From positions 1 through 64,000 of the forward strand of contig NZ_FOLP01000021.1 in NCBI RefSeq assembly GCF_900112425.1: a stretch of 64,000 nucleotides of DNA. The letters run 5' to 3'. Shown one piece after another: positions 25,511-35,379 of the stretch; positions within the stretch are counted from its first letter, which is position 1, and each line of letters begins with the position of its first letter. The stretch is from Variovorax sp. OK212. GTDB taxonomy: Bacteria; Pseudomonadota; Gammaproteobacteria; Burkholderiales; Burkholderiaceae_C. The position numbers and the translations under genes were made by a program. A model generated the notes under the pieces. It was not told the DNA's origin. It searched no databases and was given only the letters and a program-made list of their open reading frames with translations.

Positions 25511-25547
25511 TGCAGCATGATGCATGTCATCGGAGCAAGAAAGTGCA
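25511..25547. promoter_or_regulatory. BoxR operator candidate upstream of boxC
   Basis: An exact TGCA-N6-TGCA occurs at 25511-25524, with a third TGCA at 25544-25547. The region lies in the 139-bp gap between boxR and boxC, 52-88 bp before the boxC start, and is AT-richer than its surroundings. It is consistent with a benzoyl-CoA-responsive promoter controlled by BoxR. Confidence 0.65.
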
Positions 25548-25598
25548 TTATCTTTCCTGTTCACGGTTTCCGAACACAGCCCCCACAGGAGACTCCGC

Positions 25599-27275
<1,677 letters not shown>

Positions 27276-27310
27276 AGACAACCGCAGTCCGAACAACCCA
27301 AGGAACAACG

Positions 27311-28738
27311 ATGAGCACGATCAACTACGGCGAGAAGATCCCCAACAACGTCAACCTCGGCGAAGACCGCACGCTGCAGCGCGCGCTCGAAGGCTGGCAG
27401 CCCAACTTCATCAACTGGTGGGACGACGTGGGCCCCGAAGGCTCCACCAACCACGACGTGTACCTGCGCACGGCCGTGAGCGTCGACCCGCAAGGCTGGG
27501 CCCAGTTCGGCCACGTGAAGATGCGCGACTACCGCTGGGGCATCTTCCTGAACCCGGGCGATGCCAACCGCGAAATTCATTTCGGCGACCACAAGGGCGA
27601 GAAGGCCTGGCAGGACGTGCCCGGCGAACACCGCGCTAACCTGCGCCGCATCATCGTGACGCAGGGCGACACCGAGCCCGCCTCGGTCGAGCAGCAGCGC
27701 CACCTGGGCCTGACCGCGCCCAGCATGTACGACCTGCGCAACCTGTTCCAGATCAACGTCGAAGAAGGCCGCCACCTGTGGGCCATGGTCTACCTGCTGC
27801 AGAAGCACTTCGGCCGCGACGGCCGCGAAGAAGCCGACGCGCTGCTGCAGCGCACCTCGGGCGACGCGAACAACCCGCGCATCCTGGGTGCCTTCAACGA
27901 GAAGACGCCCGACTGGCTGGCGTTCTTCATGTTCACGTACTTCACCGACCGCGACGGCAAGTTCCAGCTGGCCGCGCTGGCCGAGAGCGCGTTCGATCCG
28001 CTCGCGCGCACCACCAAGTTCATGCTGACCGAAGAGGCGCACCACATGTTCGTGGGCGAGAGCGGCGTGTCGCGCGTCATCGCCCGCACCGCGCAGGTGA
28101 TGAACGAGCTGAAGACCGACGACGCGCAGAAGATCCGCGCGGCCGGCTGCATCGACCTGGGCACCATCCAGCGCTACCTGAACTTCCACTACAGCGTGAC
28201 CATCGACCTGTTTGGCGCCGACCAGTCGAGCAACGCCGCCATCTTCTACAGCTCGGGCCTGAAGGGCCGCTACGAAGAAGGCAAGCGCGACGACGACCAC
28301 GTGCTCAAGGGCCAGACCTACAAGGTGCTGGAAGTGCGCGACGGCCAGCTCGTCGAGAAGGACGTGCCGATGCTCAACGCGCTGAACGAAGTGCTGCGCG
28401 ACGACTTCATCAAGGACTCGGTGGCCGGCGTGGGCCGCTGGAACAAGGTGCTGGAAAAGGCCGGCATCCCGACGCGCCTGACCGTGCCGCACAAGGCCTT
28501 CAACCGCCAGATCGGCGCGCTCGCCGGCATCAAGATGTCGCCGGACGGCCGCGTGGTGAACGAGATCGAATGGGCCGCCAAGCGCGACGAATGGCTGCCG
28601 AGTTCCGAAGACTTCGCTTTCGTGGCATCGTTGATGGGCCGCGTGGTGGAGCCGGGCAAGTTCGCCGGCTGGATTTCGCCGCCGGTGATGGGCATCAATC
28701 GCCAGCCGGTGGACTTCGAGTACGTGCGCTTCGGCTGA
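27311..28738 (+). CDS. boxB: Benzoyl-CoA 2,3-epoxidase, di-iron oxygenase component
   Basis: 475 residues. Di-iron ligand candidates fit the BoxB pattern: Glu122, Glu152 with His155 (in EEGRH), Asp213, and Glu242 with His245 (in EEAHH). It uses electrons from BoxA and O2 to form the 2,3-epoxide of benzoyl-CoA. AAGGAACAACG precedes the ATG at 27311. The 131-bp gap to boxA holds a REP-like element, so the oxygenase and its reductase are not tightly coupled at translation. Confidence 0.96.
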   Translation: MSTINYGEKIPNNVNLGEDRTLQRALEGWQPNFINWWDDVGPEGSTNHDVYLRTAVSVDPQGWAQFGHVKMRDYRWGIFLNPGDANREIHFGDHKGEKAWQDVPGEHRANLRRIIVTQGDTEPASVEQQRHLGLTAPSMYDLRNLFQINVEEGRHLWAMVYLLQKHFGRDGREEADALLQRTSGDANNPRILGAFNEKTPDWLAFFMFTYFTDRDGKFQLAALAESAFDPLARTTKFMLTEEAHHMFVGESGVSRVIARTAQVMNELKTDDAQKIRAAGCIDLGTIQRYLNFHYSVTIDLFGADQSSNAAIFYSSGLKGRYEEGKRDDDHVLKGQTYKVLEVRDGQLVEKDVPMLNALNEVLRDDFIKDSVAGVGRWNKVLEKAGIPTRLTVPHKAFNRQIGALAGIKMSPDGRVVNEIEWAAKRDEWLPSSEDFAFVASLMGRVVEPGKFAGWISPPVMGINRQPVDFEYVRFG

Positions 28739-28752
28739 TTGGTATTTGGGCA

Positions 28753-28856
28753 TTGCTCCTTCCCCCTCCGGGGGAAGGCTGGGATGGGGGCAAGCGGCGT
28801 GACCACGACAAGCGCCGCATGCCCCCACCCAACCCTCCCCGAAAGGGGAGGGCTTC
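28753..28856. repeat. REP-like double-hairpin element between boxB and boxA
   Basis: A first hairpin around 28759-28778 (CTTCCCCC...GGGGGAAG) is followed by the 18-base core shared exactly with two other elements (28781-28798). A GCCCCCACCC segment and a closing hairpin CCCTCCCC...GGGGAGGG complete it. It fills the boxB-boxA gap almost up to the boxA ribosome-binding site. Confidence 0.88.
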
Positions 28857-28869
28857 AGGAGAGAACGAA

Positions 28870-30150
28870 ATGGACATGGCCGTTGAAGCCGGAGTCATCA
28901 AGCAGCACCTGATCGACCCCGAGATCTGCATCCGCTGCAACACCTGCGAGGCCATCTGCCCCGTGAACGCGATCACGCACGACGACAACAACTACGTCGT
29001 GCGCGCGGACACCTGCAACGGCTGCATGGCCTGCATCTCGCCGTGCCCCACGGGCTCGATCGACAACTGGCGCACGATGCCGCTGGTGCGCGCGTATTCC
29101 ATCGAGGAACAGCTCACCTGGGAATCGCTGCCGGAAGAACTCTCGCCCGAGGAGCTCGAGGCCGCCGGCGTGTCCGCCAGCGCCGCCGATGCGGCCGAGG
29201 CACCCGCGCAAACCCAGGCCCAGGCCGCCGCCGAGGCGAGCGAGCCGGTCTTCAATTCCGCGCAGTACGGCGCCAGCGTGCCGCCCTGGTCGGCCGCCCA
29301 CGCGTACACGAATCTGTTTCCGCCGAAGACCCCGACCACGGCCACCGTGGTGGGCAACTTCAACTGCACCGAGGCGGGTTTCGACAGCGAGACCCACCAC
29401 ATCGTGCTCGACTTCGGCGTGGTGCCGTTCCCGGTGCTGGAAGGCCAGTCGATCGGCATCGTGCCGCCGGGCGTGGACGCCATCGGCAAGCGCCACCATG
29501 CGCGCCAGTACTCGGTGGCCAGCCCGCGCAACGGCGAGCGGCCCGGCTACAACAACGTGTCGCTGACCGTGAAGCGCGTGACCGAAGACCACGAGGGCGA
29601 CCCGGTGCGCGGCGTGTGCTCCAACTTCGTGTGCGACCTGAAGGTGGGCGACACGGTGCAGGTGGTGGGCCCCTTCGGCTCGTCGTTCCTGATGCCGAAC
29701 CACCCCAAGTCGAACATCGTGATGATCTGCACCGGCACCGGCAGCGCCCCCATGCGCGCCATGACCGAGTGGCGCCGCCGGCTGCGCAAGAGCGGCAAGT
29801 TCGAAGGCGGCAAGCTGATGCTGTTCTTCGGCGCGCGCACGCAGCAGGAGCTGCCGTACTTCGGGCCGCTGCAGTCGCTGCCCAAGGACTTCATCGACAT
29901 CAACCTCGCCTTCTCGCGCACGCCGGGCCAACCCAGGCGCTACGTGCAGGACATGATGCGCGAGCGCGCCGCCGACCTGGCCGCGCTGCTGAAGGACGGC
30001 AGCAGCCACTTCTACGTGTGCGGCCTGAAGAGCATGGAAGAGGGCGTGGTGCTGGCACTGCGCGACGTGGCCAAGGACGCGGGGCTCGACTGGGACACCG
30101 TCGGCGCCGCCCTGAAGCGCGAAGGCCGCCTGCACCTCGAAACGTACTAA
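28870..30150 (+). CDS. boxA: Benzoyl-CoA epoxidase reductase component
   Basis: 426 residues. The N-terminal ferredoxin domain has two 4Fe-4S motifs, Cys20/23/26/30 and Cys49/52/55/59. An Ala/Gln/Glu-rich linker lies around 95-125. An FNR-type reductase module follows, with the flavin motif RQYSVAS, the NADP segment ICTGTGSAP and a C-terminal YVCGLK. It passes electrons from NADPH to BoxB. The ATG at 28870 (MDMAVE) is chosen because the ferredoxin begins there; the frame is open upstream through boxB and the repeat without homology. Confidence 0.95.
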   Translation: MDMAVEAGVIKQHLIDPEICIRCNTCEAICPVNAITHDDNNYVVRADTCNGCMACISPCPTGSIDNWRTMPLVRAYSIEEQLTWESLPEELSPEELEAAGVSASAADAAEAPAQTQAQAAAEASEPVFNSAQYGASVPPWSAAHAYTNLFPPKTPTTATVVGNFNCTEAGFDSETHHIVLDFGVVPFPVLEGQSIGIVPPGVDAIGKRHHARQYSVASPRNGERPGYNNVSLTVKRVTEDHEGDPVRGVCSNFVCDLKVGDTVQVVGPFGSSFLMPNHPKSNIVMICTGTGSAPMRAMTEWRRRLRKSGKFEGGKLMLFFGARTQQELPYFGPLQSLPKDFIDINLAFSRTPGQPRRYVQDMMRERAADLAALLKDGSSHFYVCGLKSMEEGVVLALRDVAKDAGLDWDTVGAALKREGRLHLETY

Positions 30151-30160
30151 GCTGCGGCGG

Positions 30161-30604
30161 ATGCAGTTCGCCGACTTCCATGCGGGCCAGGTCATCGAGG
30201 CCGGGCCCTACGTGCTCACCGAGGCTGAACTCGTGCAATTCGCGCGGGCCTACGACCCGCAGTGGTTCCATACCGACGCGCAGGCCGCGGCGCAAAGCCC
30301 GTTCGGCGGGCTCATCGCCAGTGGGTGGCACACGTGTTCCATCGCGATGCGGCTGGTGGTCGATGCGGTGCTGGCCGGCTCCGAATCGTTCGCGTCGCCG
30401 GGGCTCGAACACGTGCGCTGGCCGAACCCGGTGCGGCCCGGCGATGCGCTGCGGCTGGTGGCCGACGTGATCGAGGTGCGCCGCTCCGAGAAGCGGCCCA
30501 CGCTGGGCATCCTGCGCTGGCGCTGGCAGCTGTTCAACCAGCGCGAACTGCCGGTGCTCGACGTGGAAGTCACCAGCCTGTTCAAGCTCAAGCCGGCCTG
30601 CTGA
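30161..30604 (+). CDS. MaoC-like hot-dog hydratase
   Basis: 147 residues of one hot-dog domain. The (R)-hydratase signature YDPQWFHTD supplies the catalytic Asp37 and His42, followed by GLIASGWHTCS. Such enzymes hydrate enoyl-CoA esters. It starts 10 bp after boxA and is followed by a strong terminator, so it is the last gene of the box plus-strand operon. It may act on the dehydroadipyl-CoA or its downstream intermediates, though it is not a standard box gene. Confidence 0.85.
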   Translation: MQFADFHAGQVIEAGPYVLTEAELVQFARAYDPQWFHTDAQAAAQSPFGGLIASGWHTCSIAMRLVVDAVLAGSESFASPGLEHVRWPNPVRPGDALRLVADVIEVRRSEKRPTLGILRWRWQLFNQRELPVLDVEVTSLFKLKPAC

Positions 30605-30622
30605 GCTTGCCGCGCCAATGAA

Positions 30623-30658
30623 AAAAGGCCCGCAACGCGCAAGCGCTGCGGGCCTTTT
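30623..30658. terminator. Bidirectional Rho-independent terminator after the box operon
   Basis: AAAAGGCCCGCA (30623-30634) pairs with TGCGGGCCTTTT (30647-30658) over 12 bp. The T-run serves the plus strand (box operon). The A-run read in reverse serves the minus-strand gene at 30679-31119. Confidence 0.9.
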
Positions 30659-30678
30659 CACGGGTGACGGGTGCCTGC

Positions 30679-31119
30679 TTACTTCTTCAGGTCGACCGCA
30701 CCCGAGCCCTGCGCCTTGCCGTTGGCCTTCACGCCCGCGGCTGGTGCCTTCACCGCGCTGCCGGCCGAGCCGACCGCGCCGGTGGCGCCGTTGAGCGTGC
30801 CACCCACGGTGTTGGTCACGCCACCCACGGCATTGGTGGCACCGCCGACAGCGCCCGTGGCACCGCCCAGCACGCCGCCGACCGCATTGCCCGCGCCGCT
30901 GGTGGCACCGCCGGCTGCACTTCCTGTATTCGCATTGGCCCCGGCATTTGCGCCGGTCGCCGCACCCGCATTGCCGCGTGTGCCTGCGCCCGATGCGTTC
31001 ACGTCGGCATTGACCCCGACGCCGACCCCGACGCCTTGCGCCTGGGCTGCTCCGCCGATGGCCAGCAGGCCTGCGAGCACGGCGCCGATGAGGATGCGGT
31101 TGTGTTGTTGTTGCTTCAT
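30679..31119 (-). CDS. Exported Gly/Ala/Val-rich low-complexity protein
   Basis: 146 residues. The signal peptide ends near AQAQG (about residue 27). The mature part is a run of GVGVGV and GGAT-GAVGGAT-NAVGGVTN-type repeats, rich in Gly, Ala, Val, Thr and Asn with almost no charged residues until the Lys-rich end. Structural or surface exposure is likely; no enzyme motif is present. The ATG at 31119 follows AGGAA; an in-frame ATG ten codons upstream lacks a good site. It ends at the shared terminator. Confidence 0.78.
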   Translation of the reverse strand: MKQQQHNRILIGAVLAGLLAIGGAAQAQGVGVGVGVNADVNASGAGTRGNAGAATGANAGANANTGSAAGGATSGAGNAVGGVLGGATGAVGGATNAVGGVTNTVGGTLNGATGAVGSAGSAVKAPAAGVKANGKAQGSGAVDLKK

Positions 31120-31278
31120 GGGTGACTGTTCCTTTCGTAGCATGGTCACGATTCAAGGACCGACCGGGGTTCGATCGGTCCGGGTGCAACCATGGCCGGG
31201 CCGTCATCTGTCGCCATGTGCGCCACTGTCGCCCGCGCGTGTGGGACTCGGCTGTCGGCGAAACCGGGCGCTCGGACG

Positions 31279-32355
31279 TTAGGGGCGCGCATCCGCTTCG
31301 GCGGAAAAAGGCAGCAGATGGGTGCTGAAGAACACCGTTGTCTTGCGGTTCACTTCCGACATGACACCCGCGCGGTCGAAGCCCGGCGGGTCGTTGAGCA
31401 TGTCGCCGATCAGCCCCGTGAGGCCTGGCGGCGGCGGCGACAGCAGCGCGCCGTGGCCGCCGGCCGGCATGTCGGCGACGCGTTCGCAGCGCGGCAGGCA
31501 GGCCGCCAGCACCCGGTCGCTGTGGAAGCGCGGCACCAGCCAGCGGTCTTGCTGCGCGGTGATGAGCCCGAGCGGCACGCGCGGCGCGGCCAGCGAGGCC
31601 ATGTCGAAATCGGCCGACGAGGGCACGCCCGCCACGATGGCGGTAATGCGCGGGTCGGTGTGCGTGCGCCAGGCGGCGTCGTCGAAGCGGTGGCGAATGA
31701 CGAGCAGCGCCGCCCATTTCTTGAGCCCGTCGAAGGGCCCGCCGGTCAGCCGCGTGATGAGCCCGACGCAGGACTGGAAATCGGCCACCAGGTTCGCCTC
31801 GCAATGCTGCTTGAAGCCGGCCGGCGACCAGCGCCCGCCCGCGAGGCTCAGCGCCGTGTGGCCGCCCGCCGACATGCCGTACATGCCGACCTTGTCGAGT
31901 TGCAGCAGCGGCGCGAAGCGCGCGTCGCGGGCCACCGCATCGATGGCGCGCGACACCTCGGCCGGGCGCATGGCCCAGCTGTCGGGGCCGGGGTTGCCGT
32001 CGTCCTTGTAGTTGTCGGCCTTGTGCTCTGGCATGGCCACGGTGAAGCCCGCGTCGACCAGGCTGCGCGCCAGGTCCGCATGCACCCACGGCGCACCGCC
32101 CGAACCGTGCGAGACCACGACCAGCCGGCCGTTGCCGCGCACCGGCGCACCCTGCACCGCCACGTCGAGCGTGAAACGGGCGCGCTGTGTGGGCCGGGCC
32201 GGGTCGCTGGACGCATAGAACACCGTGACCGGGCCGTCGCCCGGCGCGGCGGGAATTTCCGCCAGCCCCATAGCTGTCACGGCGGCCGTTGCAGCGTGCA
32301 CCCAGCCGGACCACAGCGCCAGCAGGCAGATGATGAAATACAGACGTCTTGGCAT
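31279..32355 (-). CDS. Secreted alpha/beta hydrolase (dienelactone hydrolase/PAF-acetylhydrolase-like)
   Basis: 358 residues. A signal peptide (hydrophobic 5-20, cleavage near WVHA-AT) is followed by VVSHGSGGAP and the nucleophile elbow GMSAGGHT. An acid in the HRFDDAAW region and a late GGHGALLSP complete a possible triad. The protein resembles the lipase/dienelactone hydrolase group of exported hydrolases. AAGGAG at 32360-32365 selects the ATG at 32355. The gene follows the AraC-type regulator gene by 107 bp on the same strand. Substrate unknown. Confidence 0.82.
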   Translation of the reverse strand: MPRRLYFIICLLALWSGWVHAATAAVTAMGLAEIPAAPGDGPVTVFYASSDPARPTQRARFTLDVAVQGAPVRGNGRLVVVSHGSGGAPWVHADLARSLVDAGFTVAMPEHKADNYKDDGNPGPDSWAMRPAEVSRAIDAVARDARFAPLLQLDKVGMYGMSAGGHTALSLAGGRWSPAGFKQHCEANLVADFQSCVGLITRLTGGPFDGLKKWAALLVIRHRFDDAAWRTHTDPRITAIVAGVPSSADFDMASLAAPRVPLGLITAQQDRWLVPRFHSDRVLAACLPRCERVADMPAGGHGALLSPPPPGLTGLIGDMLNDPPGFDRAGVMSEVNRKTTVFFSTHLLPFSAEADARP

Positions 32356-32462
32356 CGGACTCCTTGTCATCGAGGGCCCATGCCCCCGGCGACTGGGACG
32401 ATGCCGCGCGGTGCCGGCCGCGTCTGGCCGAAACCCGCCATCGCGGCTTTCGGCCAGCAATT

Positions 32463-33722
32463 TCAGGATTCGGCCAGCTTCTCTTTGCGGAATTCGGTGG
32501 GCGTGAGGCCCGTGGCGGCCTTGAAGGCGCGGTTGAACGGGCCGATCGACTGGAAGCCGGCGGTCAGCGCAACGGTCAGCACCGGCAGCTCGCGCTTCGA
32601 CGGATCGGCCAGCGCCGCCATCGCCTCGGCCAGCCGGAAGCCGTTGACGAAGGCGTTGAAGTTGCGGTGGCCCAGGCGCTGGTTGATGACGCGGCGCAGC
32701 CGGTATTCGGGCACGCACAGCCGGGCGGCGAGGCTGGCGATGCTGAGGTCTTCGCTGCGGTAGACGCGCTCGACGGCCATGGCGTGCCGGAGGGATTCGG
32801 TGAGGCGGTCTTCGGCGGGGGCAGGGGCGGGGGCTTGCTCGGATTCCGGGCGCGGCGCGGGTTCGGGTTCGGGTTCGGGTTTGGGCTGGGGCTGGGGCTG
32901 GGGCTCGGGTGCGGGCTGCGGTGCTTCGGCGGGAGCCGGTGCGGCGGTGCTTTCTTCTTCCAGCTTTTCTTCTTCCAGTGGCGCGTCTGCCGCCACCACC
33001 GCCACCACCGCCATCGCCGGCATCGCTGGCATCGCGACCGGCGCCTGGGCGGCCGGAAACAGCTCCGACCCCGCCAGCCGCAGCATCCGCCAGGCCACCA
33101 CCGCGACGATCAGCAGCAGCATCGCCGCGTCCGCCGTCGCCGACAGGTCCGACAGCTGCCCGTGCGGCGACGCCAGCCGAACGAGCAGCATGCCCACGCT
33201 GTAGCCGACGCCCGTCACCACGATGAACACGCGCAGCCGGCGCCGCCCCTCGACCAGGTCCGCGCGCCACTGCGACGCCGCCGCCATCGCGGCCAGCACC
33301 GCAAACACCAGCGGCACCGCGCGCTGCACGCCCAGCGTCACCGGCGCCAGCACCGAGGCGCTGCCCGCGACCACCGCGCAGTTGAGCGCCGCCACCACTG
33401 CCACCGCCACCCAGGCGGCGACATGCAGCGGCCGCAACATGAAGTCGTCGTCGAACAAGGCCTGCACGAACACCCAGAAAAGCACCGCATTGCCGACGGA
33501 CACCGCGACGAACGGCGCCTGCCACCCGCGCGGCACGAGCGCCTCGAACAGCGGCGTCGCGCCGATGACCTGCACGCACAGGCCGAGCGCGAGCAGCGCA
33601 CCCGCGCGCGCCGCCGCCAGGCGAGGGCGGTCGCGCCCGAGCACCAGCGCCAGCACGAGCAGCAAGGCCAGCAGCACGCCGCGCAGGGCGGCGTCGAGCA
33701 GGGTGGTCGGGGTGGGCGTCAT
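32463..33722 (-). CDS. Membrane-anchored AraC-family regulator with Pro/Glu-rich linker
   Basis: 419 residues. About seven hydrophobic segments fill residues 8-240. A low-complexity linker of alternating Pro with Ala/Glu/Gln/Lys follows (about 262-310), then an AraC-type double helix-turn-helix at the C-terminus (LSIASLAARLCVPEYRL, then GFQSIGPFNRAFK). The seven-helix-plus-AraC layout suggests a receptor that controls transcription from the membrane. The linker is encoded by six-base tandem repeats, so its length probably varies between strains. The start at 33722 is used; an earlier ATG would add a non-hydrophobic extension. Confidence 0.85.
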   Translation of the reverse strand: MTPTPTTLLDAALRGVLLALLLVLALVLGRDRPRLAAARAGALLALGLCVQVIGATPLFEALVPRGWQAPFVAVSVGNAVLFWVFVQALFDDDFMLRPLHVAAWVAVAVVAALNCAVVAGSASVLAPVTLGVQRAVPLVFAVLAAMAAASQWRADLVEGRRRLRVFIVVTGVGYSVGMLLVRLASPHGQLSDLSATADAAMLLLIVAVVAWRMLRLAGSELFPAAQAPVAMPAMPAMAVVAVVAADAPLEEEKLEEESTAAPAPAEAPQPAPEPQPQPQPKPEPEPEPAPRPESEQAPAPAPAEDRLTESLRHAMAVERVYRSEDLSIASLAARLCVPEYRLRRVINQRLGHRNFNAFVNGFRLAEAMAALADPSKRELPVLTVALTAGFQSIGPFNRAFKAATGLTPTEFRKEKLAES

Positions 33723-33807
33723 GGCGGGACCGATTCTCTCGCCTGTGCCGTGACAAGCGGCGCGGAATTCGCAAGCCCTAAAGACCCTTCGGCGTGCCAT
33801 GGAAAAC

Positions 33808-33832
33808 TCATGCAACTAATAATGTTGCATGA
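33808..33832. promoter_or_regulatory. Operator-like palindrome overlapping the Rrf2 start codon
   Basis: TCATGCAAC (33808-33816) and GTTGCATGA (33824-33832) form a perfect 9-bp inverted repeat around TAATAAT. The Rrf2 ATG is at 33829-33831, inside the right arm. TAATAAT could serve as a -10 element, which would give a leaderless mRNA; no Shine-Dalgarno is visible. It is a strong candidate for an autoregulatory Rrf2 site. Confidence 0.75.
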
Positions 33833-34290
33833 AACGAGACAGCAAGCTTTCAGGCGTCCTCCACGTGCTGCTGCACATGGCCGAGATGGACGGCCCCGTC
33901 ACCTCCGAGTCGCTCGCGGCCGCGATGCATACCAACCCGGTCGTCGTGCGCCGCGTCATGGCGGGCCTGCGGCAAGCGGGGTTCGTCACATCGGCCAAGG
34001 GCCATGGCGGCGGCTGGGTGCTGTCGTGCTCGCTGGCGGCGGTGACGCTGGGCGACATCCACAACGCCGTCGGCGCGCCCGCGCTGCTGGCCATGGGCAA
34101 CCGCACCGAGAGCCCGGGCTGCATCGTCGAGCAGGCCGTGAACGCCGCGCTCGACGGCGTGTGCGAGGAGGCCCAGGCGTTGCTGCTGCGGCGTTTCAAC
34201 AGCATCACGCTGGCCGATCTATCCAAAGACTTTCATCGCCGCATGACGGGCGGCGGTTTCACCTTGAAGGACATTGAACATGCGCTATGA
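33829..34290 (+). CDS. Rrf2-family transcriptional regulator
   Basis: 153 residues. The winged helix at the N-terminus (RDSKLSGVLHVLLHMAE, then VVVRRVMAGLRQAGFV) and GHGGGWVLS wing are typical of Rrf2. Cysteines occur in SPGCIVEQ and DGVCEE, fewer than the three needed for an IscR-type cluster, so redox or ligand sensing by thiols is more likely than 2Fe-2S binding. It overlaps the downstream flavoprotein by 11 bp and is probably co-regulated with it through the palindrome at 33808-33832. Confidence 0.9.
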   Translation: MKRDSKLSGVLHVLLHMAEMDGPVTSESLAAAMHTNPVVVRRVMAGLRQAGFVTSAKGHGGGWVLSCSLAAVTLGDIHNAVGAPALLAMGNRTESPGCIVEQAVNAALDGVCEEAQALLLRRFNSITLADLSKDFHRRMTGGGFTLKDIEHAL

Positions 34291-35182
34291 CGCTTTGGTC
34301 GTGGGCGGCAGCTTTGCCGGCCTTTCCGCTGCCATGCAGCTCGCCCGCGCGCGAAGGAAGGTGTGCGTGGTCGACGCGGGCGCGCCGCGCAACCGCTTCG
34401 CCGCCGCCTCGCACGGCTTCTTCGGGCAGGACGGCATGCCGCCGCTGAAGATGATTGCCGACGCGCGCGACAAGCTGCTCGCGTACCCGTCGGTCGAGTT
34501 CATCGAGGCCAGCGTGTCGGCGGTGAAGGCCGACGGCGGCGACGGGTTCACGGTCTCTCTCGGCAACGGCGAACAGCTGTCGGCGAGCAAGCTGCTCCTG
34601 GCCTTCGGCGTGCAGGACGGCCTGCCCGACATTGCGGGCATCGGCGAGCGCTGGGGCAAGAGCGTGCTGCACTGCCCGTACTGCCACGGCTACGAGTTCG
34701 GCGATCGCCCGTTGGGCGTGCTGTTCCACAGCGGGCATCCGCCGGACCACGCCATGTTGATCGCCGAGTGGGGCCCGACCACGCTGTTCCTGAACGGCGC
34801 CGAAGGCCCCGATGCCGAGGCGCGCGCCCGGCTGCAGGCGCGCGGCGTGGCTGTCGAGCCGGGGCGCATCGCCGGCTTGGAGGGGCAGGGTACGGACCTG
34901 GCCGGCGTGCGCATCGACGACGGCAGGCTTGTGCCGATCGAGGCACTGTTCGTGGCGCCGCACACGCGCCCAGCCAGCCCGCTGGGCGAGCAGCTCGGCT
35001 GCGCCTTCGACGACGGCCCGAGCGGCAAGCTGCTGCGCGTCGACGCCATGAAGATGACCACGGTGCCCGGCGTCTACGCGGCGGGTGATCTGGCGATGGC
35101 GTTCTCGAACGCCACGCTGGCCTCGGCGGACGGGCTGATGGCCGGCGTGTCGATGCACCGGTCGCTGGTGTTCGGCGTGTGA
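34280..35182 (+). CDS. Thioredoxin reductase-like FAD/NAD(P)-dependent oxidoreductase
   Basis: 300 residues. The FAD motif VVGGSFAGLSAA is at about 8-19 and the redox-active CPYC at about 135-138 in the position used by thioredoxin reductase. The C-terminal GVYAAGDLA binds flavin. The NADPH dinucleotide loop is shorter than in TrxB (LGVLFHSGHPP in place of a clear GxGxxA), so the electron donor is uncertain. GAAGGA at 34265-34270 supports the ATG at 34280. Coupled to the Rrf2 gene, it probably handles a thiol or electrophile stress. Confidence 0.85.
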   Translation: MRYDALVVGGSFAGLSAAMQLARARRKVCVVDAGAPRNRFAAASHGFFGQDGMPPLKMIADARDKLLAYPSVEFIEASVSAVKADGGDGFTVSLGNGEQLSASKLLLAFGVQDGLPDIAGIGERWGKSVLHCPYCHGYEFGDRPLGVLFHSGHPPDHAMLIAEWGPTTLFLNGAEGPDAEARARLQARGVAVEPGRIAGLEGQGTDLAGVRIDDGRLVPIEALFVAPHTRPASPLGEQLGCAFDDGPSGKLLRVDAMKMTTVPGVYAAGDLAMAFSNATLASADGLMAGVSMHRSLVFGV

Positions 35183-35204
35183 TGAAAACTTTTTTTCCCG
35201 AATT

Positions 35205-35234
35205 CTGAAAAAGGGGAAAAATGCACCCTATAAT
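35205..35234 (+). promoter_or_regulatory. Promoter of the tRNA-Gly gene
   Basis: A perfect -10 TATAAT lies at 35229-35234, 10 bp before the tRNA. A weak -35 (CTGAAA, 35205-35210) is 18 bp upstream of it. The surrounding sequence is markedly AT-rich for this genome. Confidence 0.75.
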
Positions 35235-35244
35235 CTGAGGCTCC

Positions 35245-35320
35245 GCGGGAGTAGCTCAGTTGGTAGAGCGCAACCTTGCCAAGGTTGAGGTCGAGAGTTC
35301 GAGACTCTTCTCCCGCTCCA
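35245..35320 (+). tRNA. tRNA-Gly(GCC)
   Basis: 76 nt including encoded CCA. The acceptor stem GCGGGAG/CTCCCGC, the D stem GCTC/GAGC and an anticodon stem CAACC/GGTTG are all visible. The loop TTGCCAA places anticodon GCC at 35278-35280. It is a single-gene unit with its own promoter and terminator. Confidence 0.97.
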
Positions 35321-35329
35321 GATAGTACG

Positions 35330-35359
35330 AAAAGGCCACCTCACAAGGGTGGCCTTTTT
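35330..35359. terminator. Terminator downstream of tRNA-Gly
   Basis: AAAAGGCCACC (35330-35340) pairs with GGTGGCCTTTT (35348-35358), followed by another T. The mirrored A-run also lets it end the convergent RNA ligase transcript (stop at 35380). Confidence 0.9.
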
Positions 35360-35379
35360 CGTTGGCGCTTCGGATGGCT

